Shown: positions 38,096 through 46,306 of the stretch, piece after piece | Position numbering within the stretch: position 1 is the first letter of the stretch | Layout: the number at the start of each line of letters is the position of its first letter | Notes under the pieces: model-generated | Database searches by the model: none | Told to the model about the DNA's origin: nothing | What the model saw: only the letters and a program-made list of their open reading frames with translations | Source of the DNA: Exilibacterium tricleocarpae | GTDB lineage: Bacteria; Pseudomonadota; Gammaproteobacteria; Pseudomonadales; Cellvibrionaceae | Assembly: GCF_007004655.1 (NCBI RefSeq) | Contig: NZ_ML660091.1 | Coordinates: 307,514 to 371,513 of the forward strand | DNA: 64,000 nt | Reading direction: 5' to 3' | Made by a program: the position numbers and the translations under genes

Positions 38096-39045
38096 TGAAG
38101 ATTCACAGCAGTTACCTGCGCCGCCTGGCACGACGATTCACTGCCGCGACCTGGACGGCGCTGGCATTCGGCACCGCGCTGGGTGTCCCCGGCGGCGCCG
38201 CGGCCGAGGAGCCGCGCTGGTACCAGGTCGAGCTGATTATTTTCGCCCAGCGCCTGCCCGAAAACGCCCCCCAGGAAATCTGGCCACGGGATATCCCCCT
38301 CGCCTACCCGCCGAACTGGGTTGAACTGAAAGACCCGGACGCGCCGCTGGCCGCTTTGGTAAGCAGTTCCGCTACCCCGGACACTGCGGCACCGCTGCCC
38401 ACCCCGGCGGACCTGGCGCGCGAGCCTTATTACAAGCTGCCGGCGGCCGAGTTGGAACTGGCACCCCAGGCCCGGGACCTGCGTCGCGATGGCCGCTACC
38501 GCGTGCTGTTCCACCAGGCCTGGCGCCAGCCGATGATCGGTATTAGAAAATCACCGGCGATCCTGATTCAGGGCGGCAACAGCTACGACGAGCACACTGA
38601 GCTGGAGGGCAGCATTAATATCAGCATCGCCCGCTACCTGCACCTGCACACCAATTTATGGTTGTCTGAATTCAGCGCCAACTACGGCCAGGAAGCCGGC
38701 GGCTGGCCGGATTTGCCGCGCCGGCCGAGCGTGCGCCAGGCCGACCCGGCACTGGCGCTCGGAACCGACAAAACAGCGGCGGACTGGTGGGACAACCGGC
38801 TCAACCCCGCAGGCGAGTACGAGAGCATTCTGGCCAATCGTTACCTGGTAAACAAGGTTGTCACTTTTCGGCAAAAACGCGGCCGTATTCGCAGCGGCGA
38901 AGTACACTACCTCGACCACCCGTTGATGGGCCTGCTGATCAAAATGAAACCTTACGAGGTGCCCGAGGTGGAGCCTGCACCGGAAAACGTTCCCAACAGC
39001 GGTAGCGCTGCCGGCGTCGAGGCGACGCCGGCAGTACCCCAATAA
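38092..39045 (+). CDS. csiV: CsiV family periplasmic protein
   Basis: A 317-residue exported protein with a signal peptide of about 38 residues (Ala-rich, ending AAAEE). RWYQVELIIFAQ right after the signal is the hallmark of CsiV, a peptidoglycan-binding protein first described in Vibrio. The C-terminus is Pro/Glu/Ala-rich. It starts inside the mfd stop (ATGATGA), so it is translationally coupled with mfd, the same pairing as in Pseudomonas (PA3002-PA3003). Confidence 0.85.
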   Translation: MMKIHSSYLRRLARRFTAATWTALAFGTALGVPGGAAAEEPRWYQVELIIFAQRLPENAPQEIWPRDIPLAYPPNWVELKDPDAPLAALVSSSATPDTAAPLPTPADLAREPYYKLPAAELELAPQARDLRRDGRYRVLFHQAWRQPMIGIRKSPAILIQGGNSYDEHTELEGSINISIARYLHLHTNLWLSEFSANYGQEAGGWPDLPRRPSVRQADPALALGTDKTAADWWDNRLNPAGEYESILANRYLVNKVVTFRQKRGRIRSGEVHYLDHPLMGLLIKMKPYEVPEVEPAPENVPNSGSAAGVEATPAVPQ

Positions 39046-39131
39046 GTCGTGCCGATGTTGAATGTTTAGATCGTTAACCCGGATACGGCCGAGGTGTCGA
39101 ACCAACCAGTTGGCGCGAAGATAACACGTCT

Positions 39132-39156
39132 AAAATTGTGCGCCGGGCGCAGTTTT
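39132..39156. terminator. Bidirectional hairpin terminator between csiV and the cold-shock gene
   Basis: An A-run, a GC-rich stem (TGCGCC/GGCGCA around a tight turn) and a T-run at 39132-39156. The flanking A and T runs make it suit both directions. It lies between the convergent csiV and cold-shock genes. Confidence 0.65.
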
Positions 39157-39164
39157 AGGCCGTT

Positions 39165-39204
39165 AGATCGCGTTAATGGTGCGATATCCGGGCTAAAGCG
39201 ATCT
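39165..39204. repeat. Inverted repeat AGATCGC/GCGATCT at the cold-shock gene end
   Basis: AGATCGC (39165-39171) and GCGATCT (39198-39204) form a 7-bp stem around 26 bases. The right arm covers the first two bases of the cold-shock stop codon in plus-strand order. It may add to termination. Confidence 0.45.
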
Positions 39205-39418
39205 AGGTGGTACACTCGACATCTTCCGCCTGGAGACCCTTGTCCCCTTCGAGAATATTAAATTCTACCGCCTGCCCTTCATTGAGAGACCTGTAGCCTT
39301 CTCCGCGAATATTGCGATAGTGCACGAAGACATCGTCGCTGCCTTCCCCCCGGGTAATAAAACCGTACCCCCGGGCGTTGTTAAACCATTTAACGGTGCC
39401 TGACTCGCGAACTGTCAT
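39203..39418 (-). CDS. Cold-shock domain protein
   Basis: A 71-residue protein with one cold-shock domain: [14 protein letters not shown] carries RNP1 and [11 protein letters not shown]2. It binds single-stranded RNA/DNA and acts as an RNA chaperone. RNP2 reads FVHY rather than the usual FVHF/FVHW, a small variation. The ATG at 39418 has AGGTAG upstream. The 340-base region upstream may be a long leader as in cold-induced csp genes. Confidence 0.93.
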   Translation of the reverse strand: MTVRESGTVKWFNNARGYGFITRGEGSDDVFVHYRNIRGEGYRSLNEGQAVEFNILEGDKGLQAEDVECTT

Positions 39419-39424
39419 AACCAA

Positions 39425-39762
39425 CTACCTCATTATTTTTATGTTGTACTAACCATCGAAAACCTGACGATCTCACCCTTTGTTTTGATCTATGATCGCC
39501 AACCGATAAGACTGCTCCGACACTTCAGGCAACTGTTGTATTTATTAATTAGAAAACTGTTGAAGCAACAACTGTTAACACTGGTATCTGTTAAACCGCT
39601 ATCACTCAACCGTTACACTGCAAATAATAAACGACCCATACGCAGCCAGGATTTTGCACTGCGCAATGCCTGCAGCTGGAAACAGCCGACCGGCACATTT
39701 TTAAGCCAAATTAACGTCAGTGTCCAGTAAAAACGTTGACAAATGCGAATTTCTAAACTTTT
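39425..39762. other. Upstream region of the cold-shock gene
   Basis: The 338-base AT-rich spacer shared by the cold-shock gene (minus strand) and the end of the MTI phosphorylase gene. An 81-codon plus-strand frame at 39485-39730 has no credible start and unusual composition and is rejected. A long leader, as in cspA-type genes, is likely but not shown. Confidence 0.5.
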
Positions 39763-40509
39763 TCAGACGATTAACGCCCCGGCGACCGCGGCGATCAACC
39801 GCTTGACCTCCCGGGTACAGTTTTCGAGCGTACGCATCAGGTCCGCCATATCGATTGGCGCCGCCTCGATCCCGGCGGCCCAGTTAACCACCATACAAAT
39901 TGATACATAGTCAATTTCCAATTCCCGGGCCAGCGCCGCTTCGGGCATGCCCGTCATACCCACCAGGTCGCAACCGTCGGCGGCGAGGCGGCGAATTTCA
40001 GCGGCGCTTTCCAGCCGCGGCCCCTGGGTACAACCGTAGACACCAAAGTCACTGTAAGGCATCTGCAGCGCCGTTAATTGCCGGATCAGTATCTGGCGTG
40101 CGACCGGGTCGTAGGGATAACTAAAGTCGATATGTTGTACCGTCTTTGCAGTACCGTCGGCAAAGGTGTGTTCGCGCCCGTAGGTGTAATCGATAATCTG
40201 ATCGGGGATGCACAGATGTCCCGGCCCCATGGCCGGGTGAATACCGCCGACGGCATTGACGGCGAGAATTTTTTTCACGCCCAGTTGTTGCAGGCACCAG
40301 AGGTTGGCCCGGTAGTTGATGCGATGCGGGGGCAGTGTGTGTCCCTCACCGTGACGCGGCAAAAAAACGACCTCGTGGCCGCCCAGGCGGCCGATCAAAG
40401 CCGCGGCGGAAGGCGCTCCGTAGGGTGTATCGAGTGCCGCATTGTCGACACGCTGCAACTCCGGATACTGGGATAATCCGGTCCCCCCCACTATTGCCAG
40501 GCGCGCCAT
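39763..40509 (-). CDS. mtiP: S-methyl-5'-thioinosine phosphorylase (MTAP/MTIP family)
   Basis: A 248-residue phosphorylase. LAIVGGTGLSQYP, PRHGEGHTLPPHRINYRANL and GCDLVGMTGMPEAALARELEI are family motifs; GMTGMPE is the form seen in MTI phosphorylases, where MTA phosphorylases have a TTMPE-like segment. It splits methylthioinosine to hypoxanthine and 5-methylthioribose-1-phosphate, part of MTA salvage. The ATG at 40509 follows GGAGG, which lies in the end of the preceding gene. It is directly downstream of an HPRT gene, which would use the hypoxanthine. Confidence 0.88.
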   Translation of the reverse strand: MARLAIVGGTGLSQYPELQRVDNAALDTPYGAPSAAALIGRLGGHEVVFLPRHGEGHTLPPHRINYRANLWCLQQLGVKKILAVNAVGGIHPAMGPGHLCIPDQIIDYTYGREHTFADGTAKTVQHIDFSYPYDPVARQILIRQLTALQMPYSDFGVYGCTQGPRLESAAEIRRLAADGCDLVGMTGMPEAALARELEIDYVSICMVVNWAAGIEAAPIDMADLMRTLENCTREVKRLIAAVAGALIV

Positions 40510-40514
40510 GGACT

Positions 40515-41087
40515 TCAACCTCCGCCGCAGTTGTTATTGGTATTGACCGCGTAAATCCCCGGCGCATTGCGCAGATATCCGCAGTAGTCCATGCCGAACC
40601 CGAAGACGTAACGATCGGGCACGCTCACCGCGGTAAAGTCCACCTGCGCCTGCGGGTCCTTGCGGTCGTGCTGTTTATCCACCAGCACGGCAGTGTAGAC
40701 CCGGGCCGCACCCGCGTCCCGGCAGTAGCGCTGGATCGCCGCCAGCGTGACACCCTCGTCATAGATATCGTCGACCAGCAGCACCGTGCGCCCGGCCAAT
40801 TCAGTGCGCGGCTTGCACAACCACTCTACAGTGTGCCCGCGGGTCCCGTTGCGATAGCGGGTGGCGTGAACGCAATCGAGTTGCATCGAGAAGGAAAACT
40901 TCGGCAACAGGCGCCCGGTAGTCACCAGGCCGCCGTTGAGTACGCAGATCACCACCGGGTCGGTCGCACCCAGTTGCGCTTCGACAGAGGCCGCCAGACG
41001 CTCGATCGCCGGTTCAAGTTGCGCCTCAGTGTAAAGGCAGTCAGCCGCCGCCCAAACGGCGTCAATATCGGATTGCAGAGTTTTCAA
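40515..41087 (-). CDS. Hypoxanthine-guanine phosphoribosyltransferase
   Basis: A 190-residue PRTase with the PRPP-binding motif VLLVDDIYDEGVTL (about 112-125) and VICVLNGGLVTTGRLL (about 46-61). RYVFGFGMDYCGYLRN resembles the base-recognition end of HPRT. It turns hypoxanthine or guanine and PRPP into IMP or GMP. It ends six bases before the MTI phosphorylase start, so both are one transcript, and the product of the latter is the substrate of this enzyme. Confidence 0.88.
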   Translation of the reverse strand: MKTLQSDIDAVWAAADCLYTEAQLEPAIERLAASVEAQLGATDPVVICVLNGGLVTTGRLLPKFSFSMQLDCVHATRYRNGTRGHTVEWLCKPRTELAGRTVLLVDDIYDEGVTLAAIQRYCRDAGAARVYTAVLVDKQHDRKDPQAQVDFTAVSVPDRYVFGFGMDYCGYLRNAPGIYAVNTNNNCGGG

Positions 41088-41281
41088 TGTCAGTGATTCC
41101 TGTTACCGGCTGTTTCGATACTTGCAGTTTCGGTGGCCGTCTTTTTAGCGGTCGCTGGTGGTACTCGCCTTTCAGTACCTGCCCTTCAGCGCGCTTGTCT
41201 CTCGATGCTCACGGGTGGTGCGCACTTTTCAGTGATCGCAATTCCATGGCCGGTCTTCAACGCCCGGCTTTCAGCATCGCC

Positions 41282-42481
41282 TTAACCCGCACTCGCCTTG
41301 TCAGTACTTGCCTTATCGCGATTTGCCTGGTCGGCACTCACCTTTTCAACACTGGCTTTTTTGCTTTCGCCAGGGGCGTTGCCCGAGTGGCGATCCGGAT
41401 TTTGCAGGTGAATATCGTCGGGGATATGGACGGTGGAGGTCGGGAAGGCACATTCGGCACCCTGCGCTTCGATAATTTCCAGCACCTTCAGCAGTACGTC
41501 CTGTTTGATGTCATGAAACTTCACCCAGTCGGTGGTCTTGGTGAAAGTATAGATAAAAAAGTCCAGTGAATAGGGTGCGAAACTATTGAAATTGACGATC
41601 AGTGTCTGCTCTGTATCTATCTCCGGGTGGGATGCCAGCATCTCCTTCACCGCGGGGATAATGGTCGCCATTTTGCCGGCGTCATCATAGCGAATGCCGA
41701 TGGTCTCTTTGATGCGCCGGTTGTACATGCGCGAGGGATTTTCCAGGGAGATATGGGTAAAGGTTGCATTGGGCACATACAGCGGGCGCTTGTCGAAGGT
41801 GCGAATGCGGGTCAGTCGCCAGCCGATATCCTCCACCGTGCCCTCGATATCCCGATCCGGGGAACGAATCCAGTCGCCCACGGCAAACGGTCGGTCCAGG
41901 TAAATCATCAGGCCGCCGAAAAAATTGGCCAACAGGTCCTTGGCGGCAAAGCCCACCGCCAGGCCGCCGATGCCGCCAAACGCCAGCACCCCCGATACGC
42001 TGTAGCCGAACGACTGCAGAATCACCAGCCCGGCGGTGACGATCACGGAAATCCGCAGCAGTTTACCGATCGCCAGTACTGTGGTTTCGTCCATCGGCTT
42101 GGCGGTAAAATCCGGGTCCATCAGATTTTTTTCCGCACGGACGATAAACCGCACGATAAACCAACTGAGGACAACAATGACGCCCACGCGGCGGACCGTA
42201 TCCACCACGGAAAAAATAACGCTCTCGGAGACGGTACCGGCGATTTCCGCAGCCCAGCTCAAACCTACCAGCCAGATAAACCATTTTAACGGCTGACTCG
42301 CCGCGCACAGCAGGGCGTCGTCCCACAGGTTCTTCGTGTTCTCCGCCCGCTTGACCAGATGGCCCAGTATCACCTTGACGGCAAACGCCGCCAGCAGTGT
42401 GAGCAATACCACCACAAAGACTTCGACGATCCAGAGATCCTCTTTGCCGGTCAGGCGCTCGAGCCAGGATGGAAGCGTCAT
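41282..42481 (-). CDS. MscS family mechanosensitive ion channel
   Basis: A 399-residue membrane protein. Four hydrophobic segments (about 18-40, 65-85, 95-115, 145-170) lead to the pore helix VLAFGGIGGLAVGFAAKDLLANFFGGL, typical of MscS, followed by a cytoplasmic beta domain (FAVGDWIRSP, TRIRTFDKRPLYVPN). The C-terminal tail is a 5-residue repeat in the pattern K-A-S-x-(D/E), encoded by 15-base units that run past the stop, so the tail probably changes length easily. Start: ATG at 42481 (MTLPSW) rather than the long frame at 42526. It protects against hypo-osmotic shock. Confidence 0.92.
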   Translation of the reverse strand: MTLPSWLERLTGKEDLWIVEVFVVVLLTLLAAFAVKVILGHLVKRAENTKNLWDDALLCAASQPLKWFIWLVGLSWAAEIAGTVSESVIFSVVDTVRRVGVIVVLSWFIVRFIVRAEKNLMDPDFTAKPMDETTVLAIGKLLRISVIVTAGLVILQSFGYSVSGVLAFGGIGGLAVGFAAKDLLANFFGGLMIYLDRPFAVGDWIRSPDRDIEGTVEDIGWRLTRIRTFDKRPLYVPNATFTHISLENPSRMYNRRIKETIGIRYDDAGKMATIIPAVKEMLASHPEIDTEQTLIVNFNSFAPYSLDFFIYTFTKTTDWVKFHDIKQDVLLKVLEIIEAQGAECAFPTSTVHIPDDIHLQNPDRHSGNAPGESKKASVEKVSADQANRDKASTDKASAG

Positions 42482-42877
42482 ATGAATATTCCTCGTCCCG
42501 CGGGTCCACCACCCGCACCACCACACCGCTGCCTCCAGCGGTAAACCAGGGCTTTTAGCGTCAACGTAGAGCCATCAGCCTCAACAAAGAGCCATCAGCG
42601 TCAACAAAGAGCCATCAGCGTCAACGTAGAGCCATCAGCGTCAACAAAGAGCCATCAGCGTCAACGTAGAGCCATCAGCGTCAACGTAGAGCCATCAGCG
42701 TCAACATAGAGCCGTCAGCGGTAACAAAGAGCCTCCAGCGCCGGCAAGCGCTGTCCATTTCAGCACAAAACCTCTACCGTCAGCACCAAGCCGCCTGCGC
42801 CGCCCACAGCCCTCGCCTTTATCAATAAACCATAAGGCCAGGCAGAACCACTGGCACTTGCAAGCACTTCCGGCGTT
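42482..42877. other. Spacer between mscS and nagZ with a tandem array
   Basis: The 396-base region contains the 20-bp tandem array (42561-42740). No ORF is convincing. The remainder is ordinary sequence upstream of mscS. Confidence 0.7.
42561..42740. repeat. 20-bp tandem repeat, nine copies
   Basis: Nine consecutive 20-base units of TCAAC(GT/AA)AGAGCCATCAGCG. Seven are near identical and two at the right end are degenerate. Units alternate between CGT and CAA forms at position 5-7. Twenty is not a multiple of three and both strands have stops, so it is not coding. On the minus strand each unit contains TTGACG, a -35-like hexamer. Confidence 0.92.
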
Positions 42878-43918
42878 TTAGCCCAGGACCGCCAGGGCCG
42901 CGGCCGTACGCTCCCAGCGCGCCGGCGCCGCAGCCAGCGCGAGGCCGTTACGACCCTCGGTGCGCATGGTAGCCACTCGCGCCGGTATTGGCCAGTCCAG
43001 GTTGTGCAAATGCTGCAAGACCTCCAGCGCGCCGCGGCGATTGTTACAGGCCAGAACCATATCGCAGCCGGCCCGCAGCGCCGCCTCCGCCCGCTCGGCA
43101 TAGCCGCCGGCGGCGCCGGCGCCTTCCATGGACAGGTCGTCACTGAAGATAACCCCGGTAAAACCCAGTTCACCACGCAGCCGCTGCTGCAGCCAGATCG
43201 GCGAGAAGCCAACCGGGCGACTGTCAATTTCAGAGAATAGGATGTGGGCGGGCATGACGGCATCCAGCCTGTCGGCCAGCCGCGCGAAAGGTACCAAGTC
43301 GGCTGTCGCCAGCGCCTCCCAGGAGCGCCCATCCACCGGCAGCTCCAGATGGCTGTCGGCCACGACCCCGCCGTGACCCGGAAAATGCTTGCCGGTGGCG
43401 GCCATACCGGCCTCATGCATCCCCTCTATAAACGCCCCCGCCAGGGCCGTCACCCGTTCGACATCGGCTGAAAACGCACGGTCGGCAATAGCCCCGCAGC
43501 GATCTGCGTCGGCATCCAGCACCGGCGCAAAACTGAAGTCCAGCCCGCTGTCGATCAGCTCGGCAGCCATCAACCAGCCGCTGTCTCGCGCCAGCGCCAG
43601 GGCGGCGGCGGTATCGTCACAGTGCAGTTGGTGAAAGCACTGCATCGGCGGCAGCCGGGTAAACCCCTCCTTGAAGCGCTGCACGCGACCGCCCTCCTGA
43701 TCCACTGCCAACAACAACGTCGGTCGCAGGGCGCGAATTTCCGTACTCAACGCGGTAATCTGTGCGCGACTGACAAAGTTGCGTGCAAAGAAAATGACAC
43801 CGCCGACCTGGGGATCGAGCAAAACGTCGCGGTCCTGGGCATCGAGTTCAGTGCCCTCGATATCGAGCATCAAGTTACCGGGCGCCGCCGACGCCGCGGC
43901 GGAAAGGGAAACGGACAT
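42878..43918 (-). CDS. nagZ: NagZ, beta-N-acetylhexosaminidase
   Basis: A 346-residue GH3 glycosidase without a signal peptide. KHFPGHGGVVADSH carries the catalytic His (and Asp dyad) of NagZ, and GVIFSDDLSMEGA the nucleophilic Asp. AVDQEGGRVQRF is also characteristic. It removes GlcNAc from anhydro-muropeptides in peptidoglycan recycling. It lies ten bases after the TetR gene and is probably in one operon with it, as in Pseudomonas. Confidence 0.96.
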   Translation of the reverse strand: MSVSLSAAASAAPGNLMLDIEGTELDAQDRDVLLDPQVGGVIFFARNFVSRAQITALSTEIRALRPTLLLAVDQEGGRVQRFKEGFTRLPPMQCFHQLHCDDTAAALALARDSGWLMAAELIDSGLDFSFAPVLDADADRCGAIADRAFSADVERVTALAGAFIEGMHEAGMAATGKHFPGHGGVVADSHLELPVDGRSWEALATADLVPFARLADRLDAVMPAHILFSEIDSRPVGFSPIWLQQRLRGELGFTGVIFSDDLSMEGAGAAGGYAERAEAALRAGCDMVLACNNRRGALEVLQHLHNLDWPIPARVATMRTEGRNGLALAAAPARWERTAAALAVLG

Positions 43919-43928
43919 GGATAGAACC

Positions 43929-44579
43929 TCAGTGGGTGGTAGTGCTGTTGTCGACGCTGAGCATGCCGGAAATGGCCGGCACCAGTAAACCCACCGCCTG
44001 GTCGAGCGAGGTGTCGCGATCGAACTCGCTGTTGAGAATGGCGCGTATCGAGTCGAAACTCGACAGCGTGAACACAGTGGCGCCGAGCATAAAGTACAGC
44101 CGCCAGTAAAACGCCACCGGGTCCAGGTGCGGCAGGGCCGCTTTCAACAGCCCGGTAAAGCGCGAGTAATAGGCGCCGAATTCCGCCACGATAAAACGCC
44201 GCAAATGCTCCTGGGACTGGTTGTAGGCGAGCCCCAACAGGCGCATAAAGCGCTGCGGCTGCTCACCGACCCGGGCGGAAGCCTCCAACATGGCGGTGAA
44301 CAGACACTGCAGGAGCTGATCGACATCGGGATCGACGCCGTTATTGGCGGCAATGTGCGCATCCAGATTTTGCTCCAACACCTCACAAAACGGCTGCAGA
44401 TAGCGGCCGAATACCGCCTGGATCAGCGCCTTTTTGGAACCGAAATGATAATTGACCGCCGCCAGGTTGACGCCGGCGGTGCTGGTGATCGTGCGCAGTG
44501 AAGTCTCGGCGAAACCGCGCTCGGCAAACAGTGCCGCCGCCGCGTCCAGAATCCGTTCAACGGTGTCGCTCTGCGCCAT
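43929..44579 (-). CDS. psrA: TetR family regulator, PsrA-like
   Basis: A 216-residue regulator with a TetR helix-turn-helix at about 5-52 (LRTITSTAGVNLAAVNYHFGSKKALIQAVF). Length and place (before lexA, after nagZ) match PsrA, which senses long-chain fatty acids and controls beta-oxidation genes. Upstream is an AAAC-N4-GTTT palindrome like the PsrA site. The fadBA pair that usually lies beyond topA is missing in this window, so its local target may have moved. Confidence 0.82.
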   Translation of the reverse strand: MAQSDTVERILDAAAALFAERGFAETSLRTITSTAGVNLAAVNYHFGSKKALIQAVFGRYLQPFCEVLEQNLDAHIAANNGVDPDVDQLLQCLFTAMLEASARVGEQPQRFMRLLGLAYNQSQEHLRRFIVAEFGAYYSRFTGLLKAALPHLDPVAFYWRLYFMLGATVFTLSSFDSIRAILNSEFDRDTSLDQAVGLLVPAISGMLSVDNSTTTH

Positions 44580-45014
44580 GTCGCTTTCTCATCAGGTTGT
44601 TAAACACTCGTTTGGAACATACGTTTACCACCGGATGATGTCAAGAAACCGCAGGCGCCGCCGCGGTACCTCTGGTCGGGTGATAAGTATTTTATTTTTA
44701 GACTAATTCCTTCTTTCCCCAAACCGTAATATGCCGATGGATAGATAAGTACTACAGACCCGGCCACTGCCGCCGTCAAAGATCCTTATAAATTAAGGTA
44801 TTAGCGGCACGCCTCTGCACCGGCGGCGGAGCCTGCCAAAAATCGAGGCGTTTGTCTAGATAGTGCCAAAACCAGATCAGCGTGATAGTTTCGAGCTACA
44901 GGGTCTCGAACCAGGCCAGTGTCGGGGCGCCACCAACAGGCGTATCGGGCAATGCAGAAAGCTGGGTGAGATCGATGTAACAGGCTGTCGAAGTGCGACA
45001 CAGGATGGGGCATT
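44580..45014. other. Divergent intergenic region with PsrA-like operator
   Basis: The 435-base spacer between the TetR gene and the DUF6763 gene. The first 50 bases hold the operators listed below. The rest is moderately A/T-rich near 44680-44760 and shows no ORF or repeat. Confidence 0.6.
44602..44613. promoter_or_regulatory. PsrA-type operator
   Basis: AAACACTCGTTT contains AAAC-N4-GTTT, matching the known Pseudomonas PsrA pattern (G/C)AAAC(N2-4)GTTT(G/C) with a G after it. It lies 22 bases from the regulator ATG, so autorepression is likely. A second, weaker version, AACATACGTTTA, follows at 44616-44627. Confidence 0.65.
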
Positions 45015-45332
45015 ATGGCAACACAGATTCCAATCGTTGGGGCGTGGTTTCAAGACCTGGTGGAAGACCAGATGTTCGAGGTTGTGGCCGTCGATGAACA
45101 GGCCGGCACTGTCGAAGTGCAATATCTCGGCGGTGAAGTCAGTGAATTTGATCTGGAGGCCTGGTCGCAACTGGCGTTGACCACCGCAGAGGCGCCGGAG
45201 GATGCCGGCGCCGGCTATGAACTCAGTCGCGAAGACGACTGGCACAACGACCAGGCCATAGTGCCGGAAAGCTGGTCCAGTCCCCTCGCCTCGATCGAAC
45301 CGGAGAGTTTTACCGGGTTTGATGATTTCTAA
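45015..45332 (+). CDS. DUF6763 family small protein
   Basis: A 105-residue acidic protein: IPIVGAWFQDLVEDQMFEVVAVDEQAGTVEVQYLGGEVSEFDLEAW matches a small gammaproteobacterial family of unknown function, with a beta-rich first half. The second half is acidic and Ser/Trp-rich and ends GFDDF. No signal peptide. Its 3' end overlaps the convergent propeller gene by 23 bases. The ATG at 45015 is a good start. Confidence 0.75.
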   Translation: MATQIPIVGAWFQDLVEDQMFEVVAVDEQAGTVEVQYLGGEVSEFDLEAWSQLALTTAEAPEDAGAGYELSREDDWHNDQAIVPESWSSPLASIEPESFTGFDDF

Positions 45333-46131
45333 GGTTCACCGCCACTACCGTTCGCGATGAACGGCGAATGCCGTACAACCTCAACCGCTCGGCATTGCGC
45401 TCCCAGGCGATACCCTGCCCCTCTATCGGCGCCGGCAGACGCCCTTTATACACCAGGGCGGCGCCTGCCGCCGGCAACTCGACACGAAACAGCGCCGCCT
45501 CATCGTGACCCGTCAGGTACAGGCTGCCATCGGGTCCCCAACCGCCACCGGAGTTGCTGTAGGGTGAGAACCGGGTAACCAGTTCCGGTGGCAATACCCA
45601 GGCTGCCTGCCGCCGCCACTGCCCGTCAAATTTCACCAGTTGCGTCCACTCGGGCCCCCTGCCCGGCGTCCCACCTCGCGTACCGTAGTTGGCGAAAACC
45701 ACCCACCAGTGCCCCCGGTGAAAATCCACCCAGGTGGCCGATCCCAGATAAATACCAAAGCTGTGCGTGCCGATATGCTCGAGCGTCTCGGTATCCCAGA
45801 TTTCAATGGTGCTTGTCATCGGCTGTCGGGGATAGTTGGAGTGGGCGCTGTATAACCGACCCTCGATAACCACACCACTGTTGAGATGCTGGATCGGCCC
45901 CGCTTTCTCACCCCGCCACTGTCGCAACCGCTTGCCGGTCAGCTTGTCATATTTGCCGATAGCCCGGTTGTCGATCACATAGACGGCACTGTCATCCACG
46001 GCCACCGCCTGGCGCGCCTCCTCGGCAACAAACTGGGTGAGCGGCTCCACAGACTTGTCCGCCGCAGCTACCGAAACCGATAAACAGACAAACAGCAAAA
46101 GTGCGCCTGCAGGCAATACTGAACCCGTCAC
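45310..46131 (-). CDS. Secreted beta-propeller-like protein of unknown function
   Basis: A 273-residue protein. From GTG 46131 (GGAG 6 bases upstream) it starts with a signal peptide ending about AVSVAAA-DKS. The mature protein has repeated blade-like units (AVYVIDNRAIGKYDKLTGKRL, RLYSAHSNYP, IEIWDTETLEHIGTHSFG, GSLYLTGHDEAALFRVELP), typical of a beta-propeller or YncE/SMP-30-like fold. I do not see an enzyme signature. It is divergent from an RpiR regulator gene and shares with it and the TonB receptor a palindromic site, so it is probably part of the same uptake or processing system. Confidence 0.75.
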   Translation of the reverse strand: MTGSVLPAGALLLFVCLSVSVAAADKSVEPLTQFVAEEARQAVAVDDSAVYVIDNRAIGKYDKLTGKRLRQWRGEKAGPIQHLNSGVVIEGRLYSAHSNYPRQPMTSTIEIWDTETLEHIGTHSFGIYLGSATWVDFHRGHWWVVFANYGTRGGTPGRGPEWTQLVKFDGQWRRQAAWVLPPELVTRFSPYSNSGGGWGPDGSLYLTGHDEAALFRVELPAAGAALVYKGRLPAPIEGQGIAWERNAERLRLYGIRRSSRTVVAVNLRNHQTR

Positions 46132-46179
46132 ATCGTACTCCAACAATCTAGATTAACCGCGCCATACTACCGATCTCTG

Positions 46180-46197
46180 TTGTAAATAATATTACAA
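46180..46197. promoter_or_regulatory. Palindromic operator between the propeller and RpiR genes
   Basis: TTGTAAATAATATTACAA contains TGTAA-N6-TTACA, an inverted repeat of the kind bound by RpiR-family regulators such as HexR. It lies in the 160-base divergent promoter region. A second match precedes the receptor gene. Confidence 0.7.
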
Positions 46198-46306
46198 AAG
46201 GGCTATCCTACTTGACTTTGAAAGCCTGTAAACCTCGTCCCGACAGCTCCACCCAAGTCTGCCGGGAAACCTATAGTGCTGCGGTAACACCCAGGACCGA
46301 CACGGT

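Noticed and set aside
39485..39730. An 81-codon plus-strand frame upstream of the cold-shock gene
   Set aside because: No ribosome-binding site, no family, and composition unlike the neighbours; a long leader or spacer is more likely.
42561..42740. Tandem repeats as a CRISPR array
   Set aside because: The units are contiguous with no unique spacers and no cas genes are near.
46181..46196. The palindrome as a HexR site
   Set aside because: It resembles HexR sites, but the adjacent RpiR gene is not HexR-like in its N-terminus and the same site recurs at the linked receptor gene, so local regulation is favoured; HexR is kept as an alternative.
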